64,000 bases of DNA from Aphelenchoides besseyi (GCA_024699855.1 JAMPIQ010000002.1:13330001-13394000), one strand, 5' to 3'. Shown: positions 1 to 14,076, counted from the stretch's first letter. The notes: generated by a model from the sequence alone, not told the origin. Made by a program: numbers and translations.

Positions 1-3000
1 CCTGATGTGCCAACTAACATGAAACCTTCGACTTTTGATATGCAAGTTCATTCACGGCGAATAAGAGAACGGAAAAGACTTGGCGGTTTGAAAGCGGTAC
101 CAAACCGTAGAATTGTCTTCTCTTTCAACGGAGGTCATCGTTTTGCAGAATTAAAAGGCCACGAGTGGCATATGCACCAACGATGGAAACGGTCAAGAAA
201 CATCACCGAAAGACATGAGTATGCGGTTTTATTTCCAATCATACCGTAAGATTGTTTGCTCGGATGAATTCAGCACGCGCATAAATAAATCGATAGTTCC
301 GGTCAAAATACTCGTTTAACCGTATGGTCAAATGAATTGACAGCAAACAGGAATACCGTATTCATTTGTTTGAACCATTGAACCAAAAAGGTCAAATAAA
401 AGAAATTACGTGGCTTCATCATTTGCTTAAATGGTTTGTTAACATCTTGGTGCATGTAAACAAAGACGTGCAAACAAAAGATCTGCAAACCGTAGCATCA
501 AATCAGCAATTTGCTCCTCCGCATTTTCAGCTATGAAGCCGTGCGCGAGATCCCCAAAAAAGGACGGGATATCCATCCGCCCATCTGTAACACTAAACGT
601 TCCCACAAGTCCTATTATGCTGTAGATAGAACTAGATGTAATGATTGTGTTCGAACTTTTCGCCGGATTCGAAGTCCAACTGTTACGTCAATCCGAAGAA
701 GAAAGTTTGCAGCAAATATATGAAGAAAAAGATCAATTTACCAAGTTTTCGCAATCACAACAAAAACTTCTAACACCGAAACTTACTCTTAACCATTCAA
801 TGGAAGAGTAGAATTGTCAGTTGTCACAAAGAAGTTTGAAAACAAGTGAACCTGATATCGAATATTAACAATAGAAAACTGTCAAAAGACACGCTGTACA
901 AACACACGAGTAATTTTACCGTAAATTCGGTGAAGGTTGTGACATTTCAAGCTGTAAACTTAAGCATGGTGTTGCAGAAGGAACAGCTCCGAGAACTTTG
1001 TCACGTTGTGTTCGGTTTTATGTTTCAATAAAGAAACAAATGAAGGCGTGTGTAGGAAAAAGAAAAGAATAAGCAAAAAGATAAATATTTCATACAACCG
1101 AGACCGCTTCAACTCAGCGAAATATCAAGTCAAATTTGTTGCATAATGTTACACAAATGCTAACCAGTAACATGATCTGAATCCTTGCTCAGGAAGATTA
1201 TAACTACAAAATTTATAGGTATTGTAGAAGGGAGATGCAAAAACAAATGTCTCTAAGAATACTCTTAGTCAATCAGCACTAGAAACTATTGTTCCAGCTG
1301 ACAAATATGACCACGAACGAGCTTACTATCCCACTTAACACGGCATACTGTAATTGCTCAAAGAGCTGTAATCTCAAATGCTACAATCCGTCTCGATTGT
1401 TTTTAAACACCATGGAAGCGGTCCGATGAAACCCACTACAGTAATCGGATTCCGCTCATTTCTGCGCAATGTGGGTGGTAAAAAGCAGAGAAACAAAGGA
1501 AGAAGTTGAAACAACAAAAAGTTCTGCAGACTCCACGAACATCATTTCCACTTAAAACCGTGAGAACTACAGAAAGCGAACAAAACGAAATGATATCTGA
1601 GGGGAGTAAGTCAAATTTTGTCAATCGGATTTTGTTACCTCGATAACAACAGCAAAGGCCGTCTCAGAAAACTCCAAAAAGTTTCGCCCCCATTAGCCTT
1701 AAACTCGAAATGGCACGTCGGAGAAGATATTTGCGAAGAGTAAAAAGTTACGTAAAAATCGTTGGGTTCGAAATAAGAAGGTCAACTGCACATCGAAAAT
1801 TCGTCAAGATCTAATGTCTACAAGACACTTTGGATAAAGTCTGGGATTATCCCGCCCAAAAACCTTATGATGATTGTCATTACGGTACGAGAAGAGACTT
1901 GTCTTTTAACTATAGTTCAAGAGCACTGATACAAATCTGCACTCAAATGCCACAACAATTTTTAGCATTATAGTATATAAACGGGAGGTAACGAAAATTG
2001 ATGTTTTCTAATGTGGTCATCTTTGGATTCGAGTTCTTGTGGAGGTGGAACTGAGATCGAGGTCAGAAACTGCAATGAATGCATGTTTGCACATTTAAAT
2101 TAGTTAAATAATACAACTAACTTCTTGTAACTTTAATTTATAACCCGACGTTTCAATTGTACTTTTGGATTTACGTAAATCGAAAGTTGTGTAGTTTCAA
2201 CAAAACTGGCTCGTGACTTGAACAACACTTGTTACAAGCCTGCAAATTCTGTGAATATGCGACTACAATATTATTTTAAGCTTCACAGTCAAATTTTACT
2301 GTAATCAGATTACGGGTATTTATACGCTTAACAGTTTCGTTGATGTCGAGTTGTTTCTATGATCTATGTGCTTTCATAAGTCGACCCGAAAGCATAATCG
2401 AATGAAAAAAAGTGATCTGTAGGCCCGACATAAACTATGGAATTTACGAGCAAGTCTATGGGTAAGAAATGAGCTGTTTCGTGCGGTGAGTAGTAAATCG
2501 GCATTGAATATTAGCAGAATAACGAACGTGAAAGACGCAAGCAATCGCAAGCATAACAAAAGATCACAGTAATCGTTCGAAGTGGAGGAGGAAAAGAAAT
2601 GGGTTCCGATTTCAATGTCCCGTTGCGTTGGTCTCAATTACGCTCTTCTAATTTTTACCGCAGTTTGCGTTGGCGAGGTGCAGGTGGAAGGAAAGAGACG
2701 TTTGGAAGCGTTATGAAACAAATTCAAAAATAAGTTTACGGTACAAACAAAAGAAGATATTTGAAAGATGCTTATGTGAACCGATTTTCTATTCGACTGT
2801 AAAACCGTACTTCGAACATAAAGAAAATGGTTCTTTGAAAGTTTTGTTTGAACATTTGCAATTGGAAATCATTTTTTTAAGCAGAACTTCAGAATTGGGT
2901 TCTTCAATGTTGTGAGTAATAGGTTCGAAAGTGGGCCGGAAGTCTGCAGATTTTAAACCGAGAAACTGGGTCGCCAATTTTAACACTCAGCCATCACTTC

Positions 3001-4942
3001 AAAAGCCAAGTGTTCAATTTCAAGAAGCTAATTTTTGAACTATAGAAGTGATTATTGTCGTAAAATGCTCATGAACTAATTGATTTTAAAGTGCATGGAA
3101 AGTTTTGGCCTTGATCGTTACACATTTGGAACATCGCTTTTAGATCAAGTAACATGTTCTGTCAGTTATGCTCCTACACTTCCTAGTAATCCTGATCTTT
3201 TTTATGGTCATTAAAGTTTTTGTATTCAGGATCCAGTGAATGTGGCACGTGGAAACTATAAATGAATTATGAGCAAATGCTATAAAATAGTTTCAAATTA
3301 CTCAAACATTCAAACAACCAATGGAAGAGATCAATTAGTCGTTTTCTTATTTCGACATTAAAATTACATTTAGAATTCCGATTGTGATAACGAATGACTG
3401 TAAAAGCGGATATCGACAGTTTGCTCACACTGATTGCTCTAGAGTTCGTTTAGTTCTCCACTCAAACTCTCGTAGAACACATACCAAGAAAGCAATCTTT
3501 GAAGCCTTAAACTCTAATTTATCCATATAGACCCTTGTGAATTCTTTTTCAACAAGATCGTGCAACCATTTGATGACAATTATGAAACAGGCAAAACCAG
3601 CGTCACCTCGGAAGCAAAAGAAAAGAAAGATCAGATTTCAGTTCGTATTTGCGTTGAATAAGAAGCAAGAAACAAAACGAATTTAGAGAGCCATCAGATG
3701 AAATCACGAGCAAAAACGGTAGCATTTGCAAATTAATCAGCGGTGTTGTTAGCAGGAAGAATTGCAAAGAAATCCGCGGTATTTGAACTGTGAAGTCTCA
3801 TCGCGCACCGGACGTTCATCGTAACTCGCCGCTTAGATGCTCCTCTACGCTCCGATTTGTCGTCATTTGCAAATAGGAGTTCTCGAAAGAGCTAAACGCA
3901 ACGACCGTAGAAAAAACCATTTAAAATAATAGTGAGTGTTATCAGACGTTACTCAGGTAGGAAACTTGTTTAACACGAGGAACAAGAGCTTATTACGCAG
4001 AATGTGAAAACCGAATTCCGGATGCACAAAGCAATTCCGAAAAATATCACCACTAAGCTCTGAAAAGTTTATTAACTATATGGTTCCGTCTCATCGGTAA
4101 TTGCATTATAATTCGGTCAACTAACGTAAATGAGTCAATTCGAATGTTGGCTTATAAGTGATGCTACTAGACGGAAGGCAAATGTAGGCTAAACATTAAA
4201 AACCACTGTTCACTTGCTCTTGATTCATAGAAAAGTTTTGTAGGATCGAAATGTCGAATGTCTGTTTGCTACATTTGAGCACAATCATTGTCTTATGCTG
4301 GTTCTTTTTTTGTAAGTTCAGGCTCATTTTTCCGATCTGTGCGCGCAAGTGGATATTCTGGAATGTAGCGGCTAATGACGTTCTTTCTTCAAGTGACTTC
4401 TTTAAAAATAGTCTATGGAATGTGTTTTGCAGTCTTGTTACGTGCTTTAAGTTCAATTGCTAATCCGTTCCACTGTTCTTCCTGCCCTCAAACTTGTGAC
4501 ATTTTTATTTAACTGCGAATTTTGGAGAATGGCCAGAAACAACAAATGCGAGGTTGGAGTTCGTGAAGCGGCGTTCAAAAACGAATTTGAACAACGAATC
4601 TAAAACGGAAAAAATAGTGAATAAAAGTTTAGAATTCTATAAAACAAATGTTGTACGAGTGTCAAAAAGGGGGTTGACATGCTCGCGAAGACTAACACTA
4701 AAACACAACTAATGAGTTCCTATGAGCACGTGTGACCGTTGCTGTTCGTAAAAATTTCCAATTTCCAGCGAATTTGTGAACAAATAGATTGAAAGAAACG
4801 AGGATTGTGGGAGCGAGTGAATTGGAGAATTGCGAGTGGCATCGAAATTTGGATGAACAATTCGAATTGCAGATTTTCGTGATACTAAATGATTGGAAGT
4901 GGTTGTCAATGAAAGAAATCGTTTAACAATTACACAAAGGGA
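1..4942. other. Unassigned intergenic DNA, left edge
   Basis: No stretch here gives a protein I recognise. The open frames are all under about 90 codons, occur on both strands and do not link through convincing splice sites. The first 250 bases hold an 80-codon basic plus-strand frame open from the window edge, which could be the end of an exon from a gene lying to the left, but I cannot identify it. The last few hundred bases, roughly 4500-4942, lie just downstream of the mevalonate kinase stop codon and probably include its 3' UTR. No tRNA, rRNA or long tandem repeat was seen. Confidence 0.5.
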
Positions 4943-7900
4943 TTATTTCTTGTGACGAATAGCTGGAGTAGAATGATTTGACGTTGCCGGTGTGTTGGAA
5001 CGAGAACCCGTAGCATTACTTATGAAGAGATCCGGTTTATGCACGTGGCACATTACACCTGGTCCACCTAATGGAGGTTGCCACCTAAAAATAGAAGTCA
5101 ATTTAAGTTCATTCCCATTTGACATACATTTCGTAGCCTTCTTTGGAAAGCTCGTCACGGATCATGTTCAATACGGTTTGTGAAGTATCTGAAATAAGAA
5201 CATTCGATTAATTGAGTTCATTCACACACGAAAGTACCGGGTTTCATGAACGCAAAAACACTTCCACCACCGCCAGCGCCCGTCATTTTTGGATGAATAC
5301 CGTAACGGCCGAGTAGTGTACAAATTTGATCCACTTTCGCGTGTCCCACACCTAATGCAATTAGCAGTTGGTTGTTTATTCGACACAAATCCTAGAAGTA
5401 TGTTTAGAAGATTGGTCTTGATCTTCAAATTGTTCACAAAACATTTGAATTCATCATTTTAAGCTGTCCATCTACGGTCAAAATAGACGAAGAGATACGA
5501 AAGGTTAGAGACAATTTTACATTTAAATTGAACGCCATGGTAATCACATACATTTAGTTTGGAAAACGTGTTGGTTAGCTCGCTGCGTTCACTGGATCCT
5601 CGTGGATCGCCAGTTGCCGATGTACCACTGATTGCACTCGTTGTAGAACCACGTTTACCACCGGCCACATACGAACTGAGACTTGACGATCGGCCGCCAG
5701 CGGACACCGGCTGGAAATGACAATCATGCACGAATGTAAATTTAATCGAAGATTCAACATTTTAAATAAATCTGTTAATTGCATCATTACGAATTTACGG
5801 TGGTTATAGTCGTGAGAGGTTGAGTGCACTCACTTCAAAGACGCAAACAATAGGGTCGATTTGAAGTTTATAGTCAACAATGTATAACGAAGTGTATCGT
5901 TAATAAGCATAACCGACCATTTCCGGATATTTCATTTCAAAAACGTTTACCTGCAAGTTGTGATGATCAACTTCGGGTGCGAATGAAGGAGTCAACGTCG
6001 CACTACGACCTCCATTTTCCACAATCCCACTGCCATTTTCATCGGGAATTGGACGTTGTAGTATGCGAGCGGCTTCTTGTGAAATTGCGTCGATTGAATC
6101 CAAAATACCATCAATAACTTTCGGAAACTAAAATCCAAACTTTCAGTATTCTTAGACAGTTGATTTACCTTTTTGAATCGCTCTCGAACTGTCTGCACTA
6201 GTCTTGATGTATTTCTTTCTACTCTTGAGTTCACTAATATGACTTTCAAGTCGGGCACACTAAATCGAAAATTTCTTCGTTTACCAAATTGGAAAGCTTT
6301 CAAACTTACTTTTGAAGATTCTCGATTCGTTTTCCCGGTTTATACGACGCAACACCACCTGAAGGTTTTCGATAAAAACTACAATCTTTCATTATACGAT
6401 TACCGTATGTGCAAACCGCTGCATCTAAACCCGATGCCCGACCGTGGATTAGCGACTCGGCTGCTGCCGACCACTTTCGAATCATATCCAAATGTACTTC
6501 GTCCCAAGTCAATGAACCTTCATCGTCGACCTAAATGTTTTGCTTATTCGTTGGCACTACAATCAACGTAATCTTACGACAATTGAGGGTGGTGGAATAA
6601 GACCGGCAGTTTGTAGTAAAGCGGTGGCGATACAAACACAAAATGCTCCTAAAATTGAGTGGATTATTTGGAAAGGTATACAACTACAAACCTGATGATC
6701 CCAATCCAACACATGCGGGAAGTTTGAATCGAACTGTCACTTTTACAGCTAACAGATCCCTGAATAGAAATGTAAAATCGAAAATTTCAGTGCTTCATGG
6801 CTTTATAGATCGTTTCTAAATAAGTATTTCAACGTTAATTACCGTTTTCTGTGAACAATTCCGATGAGCAAATACCAAAAGGCCAAAATAGCCAAATGCT
6901 GAACACCGCATTGATCTTCGCAAGCGCCCGAAAGTTTTCGTGCAATCGGTACAATGATTTCCAACGATGGCGGTCCATCGTCGACCGGATATTCGGCTGA
7001 ATTGACCAAGTACTTTAACAAAAGCAATTTCAAAAACCTGCTAATCGTTCGCCCGCCTTCAAAAGATCCTTTAACATCCACGTTCGTTCCACTTGTAGAT
7101 CGGGCAACGACAAATAGATTCGGCCATCAGCAGAGGTAAATAAACTAACATAAGTCCTTAAATCAATCGAACCAGCAATTGCAGTCTGAAACGAAAAACT
7201 TGTTTGGCCAAGAAAAACCGCGAACTTACTCTCCCGTAGACGACTGCATGTTCACCGAAGAGAATTATTTTACCGGGAGCACTCACGTAAAGTCCACCGG
7301 ATGCACTTGAGAGCGAACGCATAGGTGAGGCTGTCGAAGATAAATGATTCGTGATGACGTGAGATGATGAGGATGAGGCCGAAGGTGAATCTTCAACTAA
7401 ACAGTAACTATTAAATCTGTTCTCAACATGAAATCTGAACATTGATAACAAGAATTGACTTTGGATTTTAGCAGGAAGTTGAAAAAATGTCAGTTCAAAG
7501 AAAACAATGTCAATTGACTTTGGTTGAGTTTGTAGTCTCGGTTGATACAAAACGTCAGCAACTGCAAAGAAAATTCGAACAAAAGGACTTAGAAGTGTGT
7601 AAAGCAAAGTTCGTCACCAAATTAAAAGTTTTTGTATTGGGCGATTTCATAGGATGTCCGTTCGATTCTCGAGAGTTAGTGTCAATTGTTTTAATTCAAA
7701 AGTACGTGGACTTTTCTACGCAGTTTTTTGCAATTGAAAAGAGTCAACGGTGTGTCAAAATGCGCGATCGGATACGCTTACAGCAAAAACCAATTTGTAG
7801 AACAATTGTAAGCAAACAAAAGACTTAAAGTACGCGTGCTGGATTCAGACATCCTTGAAGTTTCTTAAAAACAAATAGCTCGGTTGATCTTGGCTCACGG

Positions 7901-8056
7901 AGATCACGATCACTACCGCTTAAATTTTAATTAGCAACGTAAATTAGGTATGTCAAAAGCTTATGAAAGAATTATTCTGCAGAAGGAATGATGTCAAACT
8001 TTGAAGGAAAGGCAACAGAAGAATGCACGTCACTCACCTCCACCTGGAGCCACCAT
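4943..8056 (-). CDS. mvk-1: Mevalonate kinase
   Basis: A GHMP-family kinase that phosphorylates mevalonate with ATP in the isoprenoid pathway. In order from the N-terminus the exons give LYVSAPGKIILFGEHAVVYG (GHMP motif 1), a GSIDLRTY segment, the ATP-loop VGLGSSG (near 6700), SLIHGRASGLDAAVCTYG (near 6430), NSRVERNTSRLVQTVRERF, DHHNLQ, and the C-terminal glycine loop HPKMTGAGGGGSVFAF (near 5270), then WQPPLGGPGV and a Ser/Thr-rich tail ending at a stop at 4943. All hallmark motifs are present, so the enzyme is probably active. The start is inferred: a 19-base first exon (8038-8056) reading MVAPGG with a GTGAGTG donor, joined in phase over about 640 bases to the acceptor before 7396. The exon after motif 1 changes frame near 7076 and needs a 38-base intron (7038-7075) to continue. 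The gene name follows the C. elegans orthologue; family assignment is firm, the first exon less so. Confidence 0.9.
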
Positions 8057-8312
8057 TGTGTTTACTTCGAACTATACACAGATTCCAGCAATCGTCGAGA
8101 ATTCAATTGACGTTGATTGAGCAGTTAGCCAAGAAGTTTAACAAAAGTCGTCAGTGTTGTAATTGAATGCGTAGAAAAGATTCCCGTAGTGGTGCACCGG
8201 CGACGGATTTTAGAGTCTAAGAACTGCAGGCCAAAGAGCAGAAACAAAAATGATTGCCCGACCGAATAGCACGCTGATGGCGATTGAACAATACCGCAGC
8301 GGATCAGCGCAG

Positions 8313-8358
8313 GGGGTTGGATGAGACGATCACTTACGACGCTTCACCATCCAACCCC
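8313..8358. repeat. Perfect 11-bp inverted repeat (hairpin)
   Basis: The arms GGGGTTGGATG (8313-8323) and CATCCAACCCC (8348-8358) are exact reverse complements around a 24-base loop. They could form a GC-rich stem in RNA from either strand. The repeat is about 260 bases upstream of the inferred mevalonate kinase start, so it could lie in a promoter or 5' UTR, or be chance. No flanking direct repeat that would mark a transposon was noticed. Confidence 0.6.
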
Positions 8359-11300
8359 ACTTTGCCAATGAGCCGTGCACTGCAATCGTTTTTCTGAAAA
8401 AAATGTTGACATTACGATCGTATGTTGACACGACGCGAAGATGTACAATCGCAAAGATAAACTTGGTTGGATAATATCGTAGAGTGTTCTAGGACCATTC
8501 GTTTTAATGAGTTGATGATAAGGAAAAAGCTGATGAAAAAGTTTATGTCTATTGATAAGAATACGACCACTGAAAGTTGGATTTAGTGTTCAGACCGAAC
8601 AAAACAAACATCTCAAATTAAGATTCTATTTCTATGGGTTCTTCTAGTCATTACGGAACACTTTTTACATTGGGCAACGAGCCTCAAAGTTCTCCAAAGT
8701 GACGAGAGAACTAAAAGCAAATTGCGAGTGACATCAGACTTGTGGGTCGTCGATGCACGTATCCAGTGCAAACACTAATTGAAACAAAATAACAAACGAT
8801 AGTAAACTGGGAATTCGATTAGCTTATTTTGGTCTTGTAATTAATTTGTTGACCTTAAAGTAATCGTAAAATTGAAAATTCAGTTAATGACTAAACGCAC
8901 ATAAATTTAAGCTGACTGAGAAAACGGCTTTCCACCATTCACTTGAAACAAACTAATTGAAAATTCACTTTAGAACTACTGTGTTTGTTGCAATGACCAA
9001 AAGATTTCAGTCTCTATTTCCAAATCGTTGTAGGCAAGTGAAGAAAGCAGCTAAACATGCAAAGTGTAGTTGTAAAGACGTCGAAGTGTTTACGATCTAA
9101 CTCAATCGTTTCAAAACACTCAACGCAACGACCACTCGTCGAATACGAAGTCAATAGCGTGAAAGAGGAGATGATAGACGAGTATTAAGAGTCCGGCTGT
9201 AGCTACCTACCTAATAGAAACTAGTGCAGTTTGTTTCAAAAAGCCAATGGGATATGAATACATCGGGAAGTGGACTGCAAGTTTGAAAAAATGGCAAAAA
9301 TCATCGCCGAGGGAGTTTGAAACGACGACGGCAAATGCGACGAAACGAAAGATAACTTTTGGGGCTGCGTCCGGACTTGAGCGTCTGTGCGCCGCAGATG
9401 GAAGCCGAAGACGAAAAATAAAATGGGGATTCCTCGACCTTTTGGACGCTCACTTACTCGTTCGTCCACCGGTTCTTTGGCCACGCACTTTGTCCCACTG
9501 ATTCCCGTCGAGTCGATGAAGAAGCAAAAAAAGAAGTCCATACGAGTGCAACAAGTAACGCGGCCTTTTGATACGCTCAACGAGTCTGTGACAGAGCGCT
9601 TTTTTGCTTCACGTTCTCTTGCGTCTTTGGCCCACGAAGCGTGCTGATGATTTTCGGTTTGTTTGCGACACGTTGAGAACAACACAGAGGTCTCTTTTTT
9701 AGTCGTTATGCAGTTCCGTAGAACCGAAAACTTTTCATCCCACTTGCTGGTTGCTTATTGGCATTCGAATCGCGTGCAGAATGCTGCCGCAAATACAATA
9801 CGCGGGATTCGAATCTCCCAAACTTTTCGGCTCCAAGAAGACAAAGTCACAAAAACCGTTTTCCCCCAAAAATACAATTCAGTGTGTAGAACGTTAATGA
9901 AAGGCAAACACAGTGAGTCAATATTGGTTGAAGAAAAGAAGTTTTGTAGTTTTGTTCGTTGAATCACGAACAAATCAGAGGTTGGAGAGCATTCTTTTTA
10001 ATCGAATCAGATGTTTTAACGTCACGGCCGTTTGCGTAGAAAGCTGATTGTCCCCGATTCAAGACTTCTTCTGCGAATTCCAAGGTAACACGCTGCAAAG
10101 TCGGCCCGTACACTTTTTGCCCTTTTAACTTCGTCTTAACTGACAATTAACTTGTTCAAAAAGCAGATGCTCATTCAAAACAACAAACGAACATTAGAGA
10201 CAACAAAGTAGTTCAAATTATACGATCCTCATTAGGGATGTATGGCCCGCCGGATTGCGATAATAGAAATGGACTAACGGAGAAAGCCGATGGCATGTAA
10301 TTGCTGTTTGTTGTAAAAGCGGGCGGTTTTGTTCTCACACTCATAGTTCATGGCAACAAGCCAACCGAAGTGTGTTATTGGATTATAACCGACGGCAAAA
10401 ACCAACTGAGTTGTTCAAAACGGACAATCGGAGCCAATAAACTGCAAAATTTTCAGCCTTCGTATACAAAGACCAATACGACGTCCGGTGCTTCCGATTT
10501 TTCTTTCACTTTGTACCTCTGCTAGACATCGCTTTCTACTTCTTCGGTCGTTTCCTCTTCGTAAGGACCATTTGAATTTTTACACGTTCGGCAAAATTTA
10601 GCGGACTTGTTAGAAGCCGCAACAGAAGTTTTGCGAGAGCGCGGTGTGTGGCGTTAAAACGAGAGGAGTTTGTCGATGGCTTCAACGCAAAAAATTCCCA
10701 AGATTCGATTTCCTTCGGGAAACCCAAGACCAGGCGTTCTGTATCGTTGTTTGAAACGCTTGGAGCACAGTTTAGCGTCCCGAACACGCGACGAATAGAA
10801 CAAAAAGAATAAGAGAAAGAGGACCAATGGACATAACAAAATGCGCAGAAATCCCGGAAGCTAAACGAAAATCCAAGCCACCGATAAACAAAAAGAGACC
10901 ACGAAATCCGCTCGCAATCTCGACAACGTTCCCAGAGTTAGAACGGACGTTAGATGGCGGACGTATCTCTAACAGTCCTTATGTGGTCGTGTGGGTGTTC
11001 TGTCGATGGAAAACTGCCAGTAAACCGTCACATTCGGAACCTTGCGGGAATTGCAGATCAACGAGATTGCATCTTCTAGAACAATTAGAATTGGCTCAAA
11101 GAAACAACTTTACATACTCAACTATTCAACTCTAGATAACTCTTAACAACATCAATGAAATGGTACTGAATTGTATGTAAACAATAATGGGTGAACTCAT
11201 AACTTCATTGTAGGTTTTTGATCGCTATAAAACGACTTCACCTTCTTATTCCTAAATATGGCAAGTTTTCAAGTGGGAATATGAAAGAAAAAGGTTGTAA

Positions 11301-11627
11301 TCGAATACGTTCTACTTTTACTCATAGAAGGTATGCATTACAACGAGCTTGCCAGCCACGAAACGTTTTAGACACATTCAAGCAACGAAAACATACTGGT
11401 TGTTTTCAACTATTTATGGGACTTAATAGACGGCTATGAAGCCAAAGTTCATTTCCACAAGTTGCACTCTAATTACAAAATAGCAAGCATGGAACATTTA
11501 AAGAACTATGCCAACAAGGACGATTAGTCAGACAGTTCTATTAGGCCTACAAAGTTTAATAAGAAAAGATCGCCGTTAAGTATATTGCCATCTAAACATC
11601 AGATTTTACCTTGTAATCAGGGAAAAT

Positions 11628-12400
11628 GGACGAATTGTTTGAAATCCTACAACACTCCTCGAATGATCAGCAAATTTCGTTGTCAATTAATCCGCTCGTC
11701 TTACGAAGTCAACCGAAACCACAGACCGCAGAAAAGGAACGAGGGAGTGAGCCGAAGAACGACAAAAGACAAGGATTTTGGTCGTCTTCTTGAGCATCAA
11801 CACACAAAAACAGCGACTGGAAACTGTTGAACGTTGTGAATGTCAGCGGGTTTATGAACCGAAATTCGCAAATTTGAGGACCAACGAAGAGAAGCTGCAT
11901 GCAATGAGTAGATAAGTGAGTGGATGAGTGAGAAAAGACACAAACACGAGTTACTCTCTCGGACGTTGTTCGGCATTTTCTGTCTCATTGAAATGTACAC
12001 AAAAGTTTGATGGCGAAGAGGAAGAAACGCGTCATCTTTCCCATCCGCAAGCAAAATCTGAAAAAAACTCCCTTACGGATATTGCGAGAAAGTTGTGAGG
12101 AACGTGAAAAACGTCGGGACGCACGCAACAAAAACGAAAATATTGGCAAAACCCTCGAAGGTCCAGCTGAAACACGGTTGCCGAAGATCGGTCGGCACCG
12201 AGTGCTGTCCTCTAAAACGTTAAGCAGACATTCGAGACAAGACGGAACGACGCGAATTTCGAGGCAGAAGTTGTCGAATTTTTACAAGAACCACGACGTT
12301 ATGCGTTTTTGTCAAAAATTTCTATCTTCGCAATTGTTTCCTCTCCATTCATCGTTGGGACAAAAGCTCAGAATGCTGAAACGGTGGTCGTCGTTGTGTT
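11628..12400 (+). other. Possible unidentified multi-exon gene, weak
   Basis: Several fragments look protein-like but sit in different frames: an ATG-started 57-codon piece beginning MDELFEILQHSSNDQQ at 11628; a piece containing RVYEPKFANLRTNEEKLHAM near 11850-11900; an acidic piece FDGEEEETRHLSHPQ near 12007; and FEAEVVEFLQEPRRYA near 12265. Candidate donors (GTGAGC near 11744, GTGAGTGG near 11914) exist, but I could not join the pieces into one frame without internal stops. No domain is recognised. In this genome intergenic DNA often has two open frames at once, so this may simply be chance. Confidence 0.2.
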
Positions 12401-14076
12401 CAACTTAAAAATAAACAATTTCGCTTCAATCCGGCAATCTCGATGTCCAACGGAAGGGATTACGCTCATAACTTTGCATCATTACGTCGAATAATCTCAA
12501 AATTTAGATACCAAACATTAGAATAGCGACCAACTATTCGAACAGAAGATCGGACCGGCAAGTTCCCGACATTTAATGTTCCAGTGAAAATAAGTCACTA
12601 CGAATTGGTGCGGAGCATTCGCCTAAAACCAATTAGAAGGCAACCAGTTAGCAATGAAAAGCTGCTGGAGATCTTATGAGTGATACTTAAATATGACGAG
12701 AACGTGTTTATGAGCCCGAAATCGTCGAATGAAAAGAAGACATACCAATGAAGTTGGCACATCGAATGAACAGCGGACGGCAAGTGGGCGACTCGAGTAT
12801 TTTTAGTCTACCGTCTGTATTTGAGCGATGTTCGATGATAATCGTAAAGTATGCTTTCAAAACAACTCAATCATCACTCCCACCTTCTTCACTACAAACG
12901 ATCTCAATTCATGGTCGTGTGCAGAAAACTTTTCGCCTACTTATAAACGAAATAGTCCAATCTTGATGCCAATTCATTTGGAAACTTCTGAGAAGTTTCA
13001 AACATGTTAAGAAACCACCGAAATAGCATTTGCGAATTCAAGTCACCTAATTGAGGGAGTTAATCAAAGCTTGGCAATAGGTACACGAAATCAACCTAAA
13101 AAGCGATTACTCGACTTCACATCAACTAAATGAGATTGATTCATAATCAGTAAGTCTTTTATGCGCAGTCAAGTGGCTTAGTTTGCAAGGAAAAGTGAAG
13201 AGAGATGGCCATTGCATCGCAAATTATTCCTTTAACACACAAAATGTTGCCAAAAATGTTTGTTAATTAGATGAAGATGAATTACATTAACTTCCAAACA
13301 CACTTGCCATTTCGTCAGAGCATCGAAAAATAGCAATAAACGTTGTTAGCATCCGGCAAGCTATTTGGCATTCGTTGCTCGAGAATTTGCACGACAAACA
13401 GAAATCTCATTTGGAGAGTTTGCGTCGTTTTTTCATTGGCGCAGACATTTCAACGTTCTGCTTTTGTCCACGATCCGGTCGGGTTTCATTTTATTGATGA
13501 GCCGAGATTCATTACTTCTGCTCACATTGACGTGTGCGAATATTTTGACAGCCTGAGAGTACAATGAATATTTGAGAAACAAAAATAGTCGAAGCGTTTT
13601 TCTGAGTTAATGAAAACACGTAAACGGAAATTTGCAGAAAATTTGTTGAGGGGTTTTCGAAAAGTAGCCCGTTCTGCTGTTTGACGAAGAGACGAATAAC
13701 AGCCGCAAACAACGTCACAGATGGTTGAGCATTGGCCGGAGTTTGTGTTGGCCAAAATCAATCAATCAGATGGCGAGACAAGACAGGCGCCATTTGAATG
13801 GGAACAATCACACATTCATAGCCCATATTCTTAAAAACATAATAACTGGTTTAACAACGATACGAAGCCTATGGATTTGAAAACTTCTAAAATGCCTCTT
13901 TTTATCACAAACCTTGGTTCTGATGCTCATTGCGACAAGAGAGTTTCCCTTTTATCATATGAAAATGACAAATTATCTTGCTTTCATGATTACTTGAAAC
14001 CAATGAATAGGTTTTTGATCAGCGAAAATGACTAGAGTTTGGTGTGTTTATGGTTTGTCGTGAAACAACAGAAGAA

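Larger units (their letters stand above)
8057..14076. other. About 6 kb without a recognised gene
   Basis: This region lies between the mevalonate kinase start and the phosphatase stop. It has many short open frames on both strands, in keeping with its TCGA/CGAA-rich composition, which depletes stop codons in several frames at once. The segment 9236-9690 is open on both strands (149 codons minus, 84 and 86 plus) but has no recognisable domain. A perfect 11-bp inverted repeat sits at 8313-8358. A plus-strand stretch at 11628-12400 has coding-like fragments and is listed separately. I see no RNA gene that I can support. Confidence 0.45.

Noticed and set aside
6173..6571. 132-codon plus-strand frame
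   Set aside because: It is antisense to mevalonate kinase exons and has no independent features.
9236..9690. Overlapping long open frames, 149 codons minus and 84-86 codons plus
   Set aside because: Both strands are open at once because the DNA is poor in stop codons; no domain, splice partner or start context supports any of them.
9802..9819. tRNA T-loop-like sequence around GGGATTCGAATCTCCC
   Set aside because: The stem is not a proper five-pair T-arm, and no matching D-arm, anticodon arm or acceptor stem is found at the right distance on either strand.
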